This document shows positions 58,210 to 64,000 of a stretch of 64,000 nt of DNA, in pieces (positions within the stretch are counted from its first letter, which is position 1; each line of letters starts with the position of its first letter). Under the pieces are notes generated by a model, which was given only the letters and a program-made list of their open reading frames with translations, was not told the DNA's origin and did not search any database. A program made the translations under genes and the position numbers. Origin of the DNA: Caproicibacterium amylolyticum (lineage in GTDB: Bacteria; Bacillota; Clostridia; Oscillospirales; Acutalibacteraceae). Where the stretch lies: contig NZ_CP060696.1 in assembly GCF_014467055.1 (NCBI RefSeq), positions 2,108,001 through 2,172,000 on the forward strand, in the 5' to 3' direction.

Positions 58210-60125
58210 TAAAACTCGGAGCACTTACCCTGGAGAACTTCCGGGGCTGCAAGCATTACAATATGGCGTTTGGCTGCAAAGCCGCTGCCATTTATGGCGC
58301 AAATGGTGCCGGAAAAAGCACGTTGTCAGATGGTTACACCTGGCTCCTGACTGGCAAGGACCAGCAGGGACGCGCAGATTACAACATCTTGCCGGTCGGT
58401 GCAGTGGAAGGCGTGGAAGCGTCCGTGGCTGCATCGTTTATTGCTTCGGGCGGCGGACACTTTGCACTGCGCCGGGTGTACAAGCCGGTTTTCACCCGCA
58501 AGCGCGGCGAATCCGAAAAGCACCGCACCGGCAATACCACTGATTATTACATAGACGAGGTGCCGCAGAAAGCCGGAGATTACAACAGATTTATTGCCGA
58601 ACACATCGGCAGTGAGGAAGATATTTTGACCGTGTCCCGTGTGGACTATTTCGCGCAGGCAATCAAGCCGGATGCACGTCGGGAACGACTGCTGTCCCTC
58701 TTTTCGGGTGGCATGGATGATGCGGCTGTGATCGCAAAACACGCGGAGCTTGCCCCACTTGCGGAACAGATGGGCACCTACACAATAGACGACTGCACCA
58801 AGCGCTGGAAGGCCAACCGGCGCAAAGTTAACGATGACCTTGCCGCCATTCCAGGCAGAATTGACGAGGCGGAGCGCGCCAAGCCCGCAGCGGCTGATGT
58901 AGAAACAGATGCAGCTGCTATGCCACATCTGGCAGCGCAGCGGCTGAAAATCAAGTCGGCGATTGACCGGCTCCGCAGTGGTGAATCTGCATCGGGTATC
59001 CGGCAGCAAATCAGCACGGCCAAAGCGGATATGGAGCAGGCGCATGCCGAATATATCCGCAAATCTGCCGGCGGAAATCAAACACTGGAAAACCAAATGG
59101 CAGTTCTGAGACAGAATTTGTCCACGGCACAGGCTGCTGCTGCAAAACACAGTTCCGCTGCCACATCCTCAGAAACACTGGCGGAAGGTCTGGAAAAGGA
59201 TATTTCCGACCTGCGGCAGCAGGTCATGGACGAGCATTCCAAAGAGTTTGATGCAGGAAGCGGCAAGTGCCCAACCTGCGGCCAGTCGTATCCGCCGGAA
59301 ATGTTGGAATCCATGCATGGCAATTTCAATGCCGCAAAAGCGGAAAAGCAGGCGCAAATGATTGCCAGCGGCAAGGAATTGTCCGCCACCCGTACCGGCC
59401 TTGCAAAGCAGGCGGAAGCCGACCGTGCCGCTGCCCAGCAGAGCCAGACCGAAGCGGAGCACCTGCAGCAGAAACTGGCCGCACTGCAGAAAATGCTTGT
59501 CACGCCGCCTGCGTGGGAAACCACAGCCGACTGCCAGAAACGGCAATCTGAAATTGCAGCACTGGAACAGGATTTGCAGAAAGTTTCGTCTGCTGCTGAT
59601 ACACAGATTGAAAAACTGGAAGCTGAACTGGCACCAGTGGAGCAGCAGATTCAGACAGTTACCGCCCGGCAGTCTAACGCCGATTTGGTAAAGCGGCAGG
59701 ATGCCCGCATTGCGGAACTCAAAGCAGAGGAAAAGCAGCTGGGCGTGCAGCTGGCCGAGTTTGACAGCCTGCTGCATCTGGCTGACCGCTTTGTACAGCT
59801 CAAAGCCGCCGATGTGGAAGCGGAGGTTAACGGCTCTTTCCGCACTGTGCGCTGGAAATTGTTCGAGATGCAGGTTAACGGCGGCGTGAAAGCATGCTGT
59901 GAAGCGCAGGTGGACGGCAAAGATTACGGCAGCCTGAGCAATGCGGAGCGCGTCAATGCTGGTCTGGACATTGTGGACACGCTGGGTCAGAAGATGGGCT
60001 TGATGCTGCCCGTCTGGATTGACAACGCCGAAAGCATCAGCCATCCGCTGAAAATTGCAGCGCAGACCATCAGCCTGTATGTGTCCGATGAAGATAAAAC
60101 CGTAAGGACGGAGGTACTTGCATAA
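58206..60125 (+). CDS. SMC/RecN-like ATPase with zinc hook
   Basis: A 639-residue ABC-type DNA-repair ATPase. The N-terminal motif is LGALTLENFRGCKHY with Walker A GANGAGKST (31-39). Long coiled coils flank a Rad50-like zinc hook, KCPTCGQSYP (from about residue 355). The C-terminal lobe has LSNAERVNAGLDIVDTL (signature) and LPVWIDNAESI (Walker B with D and E). Such phage proteins work with a single-strand annealing protein; RecT is two genes downstream. A separate Mre11-type nuclease is not seen, though the metallo-beta-lactamase-fold gene may supply a nuclease. Confidence 0.85.
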   Translation: MIKLGALTLENFRGCKHYNMAFGCKAAAIYGANGAGKSTLSDGYTWLLTGKDQQGRADYNILPVGAVEGVEASVAASFIASGGGHFALRRVYKPVFTRKRGESEKHRTGNTTDYYIDEVPQKAGDYNRFIAEHIGSEEDILTVSRVDYFAQAIKPDARRERLLSLFSGGMDDAAVIAKHAELAPLAEQMGTYTIDDCTKRWKANRRKVNDDLAAIPGRIDEAERAKPAAADVETDAAAMPHLAAQRLKIKSAIDRLRSGESASGIRQQISTAKADMEQAHAEYIRKSAGGNQTLENQMAVLRQNLSTAQAAAAKHSSAATSSETLAEGLEKDISDLRQQVMDEHSKEFDAGSGKCPTCGQSYPPEMLESMHGNFNAAKAEKQAQMIASGKELSATRTGLAKQAEADRAAAQQSQTEAEHLQQKLAALQKMLVTPPAWETTADCQKRQSEIAALEQDLQKVSSAADTQIEKLEAELAPVEQQIQTVTARQSNADLVKRQDARIAELKAEEKQLGVQLAEFDSLLHLADRFVQLKAADVEAEVNGSFRTVRWKLFEMQVNGGVKACCEAQVDGKDYGSLSNAERVNAGLDIVDTLGQKMGLMLPVWIDNAESISHPLKIAAQTISLYVSDEDKTVRTEVLA

Positions 60126-61141
60126 TGGAAGAAAACACGAATGTGAACAATCCGACTGAAGCTGGCGCAGAATCCCCTGAAACTGTGAACGACGTGCCGG
60201 AAAACGTATCAGAGGACCTCGAAAATGAGAACGAAACGCCTGAAACCGTGTCAGAACCCAAAGAAACAGAGCAGCCCGAAACCACACCTACCGGCTGGGA
60301 AAACGCTTCCGGTGAAGAAGAACACCCGGAAGAAAACGAAACGCCGGAGGTGGACGAGCAGCCGCTCCCGGAGGGACAGGATTTAAGCCTGCTGCTTCCG
60401 GCATTTGACCCGATTTTTGATACTGCGGATGAATCCCTGCGGGATATGGCTCGTTCCATGAAAACCAAGCTGATTGAAAGTGGAGAACTCAACATCAAAA
60501 TTACGCTCAATAATTACGGTGCTGTTCTAGTGCCTGACCCGAAAAAATGCCAGGTCACCTGTAACTTGAAACCGGCCAAGGTTTCCACTGCAATTCGCTT
60601 TCCATCCGATTTGGAAATCGCGGTTGAGCAGGACGGCCGTGTCATTATTCCAGACGGCGAACATCAGCTTTCTTTTGATGATGTGTCCACCGGTGCCACG
60701 GTAACCACCGACGCGAGCGGCGTTGTGCAAGACGTGCAGCTGGATCCGTGCTGTGAAACTGACTGCCCATTCTATGATGCTGACGAGGACGGGAATCTCA
60801 ACTGCGGTTTCAAACTCGATGGCAGCCCGGATGATGATCTATACGGTGACCTGACTGAAGCACTGCGGCAGCATGGCTGCAAGAATCCAGACGTACTGGA
60901 TGCGTACAATACGCTGACCGCCAGCGCGGAGGCTACGGAAGTCCCGGAAGAAACAGATTCTGCGGATGCCTGCGAAAATTCCGATTGCCCGTTTTTCGAT
61001 ACCGAGTGCGAGCACAACTGCCAAGGCCGCGCGGAATTTGAGCAGTGCCCCGGCTGCGTCAAGGATGCAGTGGAATCCTGCCACTGCCAGAACGCTGATT
61101 TACTGGAAGTTTATAACAGACTGACCAAGGAGGACAAATAA
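60125..61141 (+). CDS. Acidic, cysteine-rich hypothetical protein of the recombination module
   Basis: A 338-residue protein. The first 85 residues are disordered and very acidic (Glu/Pro/Thr-rich). A beta-rich middle (about 90-205) follows. The C-terminal third has two cysteine clusters of similar form, CCETDCPFYDADEDGNLNC and CENSDCPFFDTECEHNC, each followed by a helix ending in Leu-(Leu/Asp)-x-x-Tyr-Asn. They may be small zinc modules. No family is recognised. It overlaps the SMC-like gene by one base and lies 2 bp before recT. Confidence 0.55.
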   Translation: MEENTNVNNPTEAGAESPETVNDVPENVSEDLENENETPETVSEPKETEQPETTPTGWENASGEEEHPEENETPEVDEQPLPEGQDLSLLLPAFDPIFDTADESLRDMARSMKTKLIESGELNIKITLNNYGAVLVPDPKKCQVTCNLKPAKVSTAIRFPSDLEIAVEQDGRVIIPDGEHQLSFDDVSTGATVTTDASGVVQDVQLDPCCETDCPFYDADEDGNLNCGFKLDGSPDDDLYGDLTEALRQHGCKNPDVLDAYNTLTASAEATEVPEETDSADACENSDCPFFDTECEHNCQGRAEFEQCPGCVKDAVESCHCQNADLLEVYNRLTKEDK

Positions 61142-61143
61142 TC

Positions 61144-61962
61144 ATGAGTGAAACCACAAACAAGCCTGCGGTGCAGGCACAGAGCCTATCCACTGATATT
61201 AAATTGGACGGCAACGTCTTTTCTGGCTGGCACGAATTTCAAGCCGCTGGCAAGATGGCCGCAGCTCTTTCACAGAGCACAATTGTGCCGAAAGATTATC
61301 AGGGCAACCCAGGCAACTGCCTGATTGCGCTCGATATGGCCAGCCGCATGGGCACCAGCCCCATGATGGTAATGCAGAATTTGTATATCGTAAATGGCCG
61401 CCCAGCATGGAGTACACAGTACATTGTTGCCATGATCAACAGCAGCCGCAAGTACAAAACGGAACTGCAGTACGACTTGAAAGGCTCCGGGGATACGCTG
61501 GAGTGCACAGCATGGGTAAAAGATTATAACGATCATACTGTGACCGGTCCCACCATTACTATGAAAATGGCGAAGGATGAAGGATGGTACGGGAAAAACG
61601 GCAGCAAGTGGAAAACGATGCCGGAAGTTATGATTCGGTACCGCGCAGCTTCCTTCTTTGGGCGGCTCAACTGCCCAGATATGATGATGGGCATTTATAC
61701 AACGGATGAAGTGGTCGAAATGCCTGCTGATCAATATTCCGTAGTTGATGAAGAAATCAAGCAGAAAGCAAATCAGCAACCGCTTGATTTTCAGGTGGAT
61801 ACAGCGACCGGAGAAGTAAAAGAACCGCAAAAATCAGCTCTGGAAGCACCTGTAGAGACAGTAAAGGAGCCCGAAAAAAAGCCGGCAGAAAAAGTAACTG
61901 CTGAGCCTGCCAAGACCACATCTGCTGCAAACGGCCAGCAGACCTTTGACCCGGGGTTCTAA
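61144..61962 (+). CDS. recT: RecT-family single-strand annealing protein
   Basis: A 272-residue recombinase that coats and anneals single-stranded DNA. The core has PGNCLIALDMASRMGTSPMMVMQNLYIVNGRPAWS and WKTMPEVMIRYRAASFFGRLNCPD, both strong RecT features, and the C-terminal tail is disordered. It replaces host RecA steps in phage recombination. No RecE-type exonuclease is adjacent; the SMC-like ATPase and the metallo-beta-lactamase-fold protein probably complete the module. Confidence 0.9.
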   Translation: MSETTNKPAVQAQSLSTDIKLDGNVFSGWHEFQAAGKMAAALSQSTIVPKDYQGNPGNCLIALDMASRMGTSPMMVMQNLYIVNGRPAWSTQYIVAMINSSRKYKTELQYDLKGSGDTLECTAWVKDYNDHTVTGPTITMKMAKDEGWYGKNGSKWKTMPEVMIRYRAASFFGRLNCPDMMMGIYTTDEVVEMPADQYSVVDEEIKQKANQQPLDFQVDTATGEVKEPQKSALEAPVETVKEPEKKPAEKVTAEPAKTTSAANGQQTFDPGF

Positions 61963-61965
61963 ATT

Positions 61966-62673
61966 ATGAAAATACATTGCTTAGCATCCGGCAGTGCCGG
62001 AAACAGCTATGCAGTCGATGACGGGGAGTCTGTCCTCTTGCTGGAGGCGGGCGTCCCCGCCCGGCGTATAGCCAGCAGATACTTGAAGCTGTTGCCGCGG
62101 GTTGTTGGATGCCTGATTACCCATGAGCACGGCGACCATGCCAGCGGTGCAGCTGATTTATCCGGCCGTGGTATTGATTTGTACATGACCGCCGGGACGC
62201 AGGCAGCGCTTGGTGAATTCAAATGTCCATACCGTATTCACAACGTGCGGGCACAGGAGCAGTTTTCAGTCGGTACCTGGAACGTGTTGCCCTTTGACAC
62301 AGAGCACGACGCAGCCGAGCCTGTGGGTTTCCTGATAGTTTCCACTGTGACGCATGAAAAGCTGCTGTTTGCAACGGATACCTATTACATAAAATATCGG
62401 TTCAGCGGCGTCAACATTTTCATGGCCGAATGCAACTACAGCCTGCCGATTCTGAAAGAAAATATAGAAGCCGGTTTCGTTGCGGCTTCGCAAAAGAACC
62501 GCCTGCTGCACAGCCATTTCAGTTTGGAACACGTCATTGAATTTTTACAGCAGACAGACCTTTCAGCAGCACAGAAAATTTACCTGCTGCACGCTTCCGA
62601 CCGCAACAGTAACGTGAAGCTGTTCAAGCAGGAAGTGCAGCGTGCGACCGGAATACCTACAGAAGTTTTATAG
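61966..62673 (+). CDS. Metallo-beta-lactamase-fold hydrolase, YycJ/WalJ-like
   Basis: A 235-residue protein. The metal motif is CLITHEHGDHASG and other ligands are in DTEHD and the C-terminal HASDRN. The opening IHCLASGSAGNSYAV is the YycJ/WalJ and phage MBL signature. It is commonly found next to recT in Firmicutes phages and is a probable nuclease acting with RecT. It begins 3 bp after recT. Confidence 0.88.
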   Translation: MKIHCLASGSAGNSYAVDDGESVLLLEAGVPARRIASRYLKLLPRVVGCLITHEHGDHASGAADLSGRGIDLYMTAGTQAALGEFKCPYRIHNVRAQEQFSVGTWNVLPFDTEHDAAEPVGFLIVSTVTHEKLLFATDTYYIKYRFSGVNIFMAECNYSLPILKENIEAGFVAASQKNRLLHSHFSLEHVIEFLQQTDLSAAQKIYLLHASDRNSNVKLFKQEVQRATGIPTEVL

Positions 62674-62689
62674 AGAGGATGTGCATTTC

Positions 62690-63562
62690 ATGACAACATG
62701 GCTGGAGCTACATCAGGAAATGCCCAGACATAAAAAATTACTGGTTCTTGCGCGCCTGCTGAAAGTTGACCGCCGGTATGCAGTGGGCATCATGATTGAC
62801 CTCTGGACATGGAGCCTTGACAATGCAGATTCAGACGGCAATCTTTCCGGCATGACTGCGGATGATATTGAAATGGCACTTGACTGGCCTGTAAAAAAGT
62901 CTGGTGATCTGATTGCGGCACTGCTCAAAGCGAAGCTGCTGGAGGATAGGGGCGGCACCTATGCCCTGCATGATTGGGCGGACTACACCGGAAAATTATC
63001 CGAGCGGCGTGAAATCAAGCGTGAGCAAGACCGGAAGCGGCAGGAAAAAAGGCGTCAAAAAAAGTGTGACACAGGAGAAAAAAAGAGCGTGACAAACGAA
63101 GAATGTCACGCACCTGTCACGCGTGACGTCACGCATGTGTCACACGAAAATCGCGGTGACTACCCCACAGTACCTGACCGTACCGTACCTGACCTTGTCC
63201 TTAAAGACCTTGACCTTAAACAAGAACCCCTCTGTCCTAAGGTACCAACCGCGGATGCGGGGGATTTTGAAGAAGTGCAAAAAGCCTTTTCCGGGAAAGT
63301 GAAGGCCGAGCCGTCTGCACTGGATGAACGCAGCTTGGCAGAACTGCTGATAAAGCATGGAAAATCCGCACTGTTGGCAGCCATTGAGGAAACCTGCGTG
63401 TGCCATGGGCACTCTGTGCAGTACGTCAAGGCAGTTCTGGAGAACAGCAGAGCAGAGTCTGGGCAACGGTTGCCTGCTGGGCAAAAGTCAAATCAATCTA
63501 GTACAGACCTGTCAGGCCCGGAGCGTTACAAGAAATTTGCGAAAGGAAGTGTGTCACAGTGA
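62690..63562 (+). CDS. Phage replication initiation protein (DnaD/O-like)
   Basis: A 290-residue protein with an N-terminal winged-helix domain (WLELHQEMPRHKKLLVLARLL, then ALDWPVKKSGDLIAALLKAKLL) typical of replisome-organiser proteins. It has a basic linker (about 110-140) and a C-terminal segment. Within the linker-coding DNA lie seven iteron-like repeats (63064-63145), a probable replication origin. The start is the ATG at 62690 with GAGAGGA. It overlaps the DnaC-like gene by GTGA, giving the usual initiator plus loader pair. Confidence 0.8.
   Translation: MTTWLELHQEMPRHKKLLVLARLLKVDRRYAVGIMIDLWTWSLDNADSDGNLSGMTADDIEMALDWPVKKSGDLIAALLKAKLLEDRGGTYALHDWADYTGKLSERREIKREQDRKRQEKRRQKKCDTGEKKSVTNEECHAPVTRDVTHVSHENRGDYPTVPDRTVPDLVLKDLDLKQEPLCPKVPTADAGDFEEVQKAFSGKVKAEPSALDERSLAELLIKHGKSALLAAIEETCVCHGHSVQYVKAVLENSRAESGQRLPAGQKSNQSSTDLSGPERYKKFAKGSVSQ
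63064..63145. repeat. Iteron-like repeats, candidate phage replication origin
   Basis: Seven copies of TGTCACGC or its complement, exact or with one or two changes, lie at about 63065, 63087, 63104, 63115, 63121, 63127 and 63138, in both orientations. Inside the initiator gene, as in the lambda O origin. A second small cluster of ACCTGACC repeats follows at about 63171-63200. Confidence 0.6.
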
Positions 63563-64000
63563 CAGCCGAGGAAGTTAAAAAAATATCTCCAAACGTGTTT
63601 GACACCGGAAAGGTTTGCCCGAACTGTGGGGAGCACATTTTTGCGTATCGCTTTACGGCCGGAAGTTTTTCCCACGTTTATGAGCGGCCCTGCTCCTGCA
63701 AGTCTGCGGAAGTCCGCAGAGAGGACGCGCAGCGTGCAACGGAGAAAAAGGCAGAAGCGCGCAAAGCTCGGTTTGACTATGCCGGTGTGCCAAGAAATTT
63801 TGTACAGGCAAAGCTCAACAATTATCGCCGCCTGCCCGGCACGGAAGATGCCTACGCTGCCGTAAAGGACTACCTGCTGAACCGGCAGGAGAATATCAAA
63901 GCCGGAAGCGGACTCATCCTGTACGGGCCCACTGGCAGTGGGAAAACGCACCTTGGCTGTGCGGTTCTCAACTGCGTATTGGAGGACGGTTACCGCGCCG
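63559..64000 (+). CDS. DnaC-like helicase loader, truncated by window end
   Basis: The first 147 residues of an AAA+ helicase loader, starting at GTG 63559 (overlapping the previous stop). A zinc-ribbon-like N-terminus (VCPNCGEHIFAY, then CSC) precedes a helical linker with YAGVPRNFVQAKL. The ATPase domain begins with Walker A ILYGPTGSGKTHLG. It loads the replicative helicase at the phage origin. The remainder is beyond the window. Confidence 0.88.
   Translation, partial: MTAEEVKKISPNVFDTGKVCPNCGEHIFAYRFTAGSFSHVYERPCSCKSAEVRREDAQRATEKKAEARKARFDYAGVPRNFVQAKLNNYRRLPGTEDAYAAVKDYLLNRQENIKAGSGLILYGPTGSGKTHLGCAVLNCVLEDGYRA

Noticed and set aside
59169..60287. 372-codon minus-strand frame in the SMC-like ATPase region
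   Set aside because: Antisense of a well-supported ATPase; no start signal and biased composition.
1..64000. CRISPR array, rRNA or tRNA genes
   Set aside because: Scanned on both strands; no regularly spaced repeats with spacers, no rRNA signature and no complete cloverleaf were seen.

Overview
The window reads as chromosome of a Gram-positive, low-to-mid G+C anaerobe of the class Clostridia, plausibly a plant-fibre-degrading member of the Oscillospiraceae/Ruminococcaceae. The basis is strong AGGAGG ribosome sites, TTGACA/TATAAT promoters, T-tailed terminators, a YesM/YesN-type two-component pair, AraC regulators beside sugar genes, a GH120 beta-xylosidase, a rhamnose operon and an agr quorum-sensing locus. 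The species assignment is inference. No rRNA, tRNA or CRISPR array was seen.

Layout. 0-6.8 kb: YesN/YesM-like two-component genes, an intracellular GH5 glycosidase, a GH120 beta-xylosidase and a divergent AraC regulator. 6.8-14.7 kb: a short DXP synthase with a MerR-type promoter, a ceramidase-like protein behind a structured leader, a KDG-type sugar kinase, a secreted NlpC/P60 hydrolase and a CBS-type inorganic pyrophosphatase. 15.0-18.3 kb: a zinc-starvation locus with a Zur-like repressor, two CobW/COG0523 GTPases and cysteine-depleted L28 and L33 paralogues, under two promoters that share a palindrome. 18.5-23 kb: a large secreted metallophosphoesterase with two LamG-like repeats, whose terminator loop has been split by a complete IS5-family element. 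23.5-27.6 kb: a ugp-like ABC importer with a glycerophosphodiesterase.

28-34 kb: small regulators, a DUF6143-like protein, and a complete agr operon (A-C-B-D order) whose signal precursor has serine but no cysteine in its predicted core. A 21-bp-period direct repeat lies in the agr promoter. 34.1-39.9 kb: rhamnose catabolism (rhaB, rhaA, rhaD, fucO) with a divergent AraC regulator; rhaD is frameshifted at a run of eight G. 40.5-43.9 kb: a cyclic di-GMP-I riboswitch with a terminator platform ahead of a STAS-like protein, a ketoacyl-synthase-III-like enzyme lacking two of three canonical catalytic residues, and an acyl-CoA ligase. 44.5-52.1 kb: two ABC systems. The second is a peptide-linked operon (secreted small protein, lipoprotein, two ABC-2 permeases, ATPase) with an internal attenuator-like element, flanked on both sides by decayed copies of a response-regulator gene.

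53.1-64 kb: the left part of a prophage or related integrated element, continuing past the window. It holds a tyrosine integrase, repressor, Cro-like gene with operators, small early genes behind a 25-bp RNA stem-loop, an SMC-like ATPase, RecT, a metallo-beta-lactamase-fold protein, a replication protein carrying iteron-like repeats, and a DnaC-like loader cut by the window end. The strongest candidates for undescribed biology are the c-di-GMP-controlled acyl cluster, the peptide/ABC operon with its attenuator, the serine-type agr signal and the phage leader RNA.
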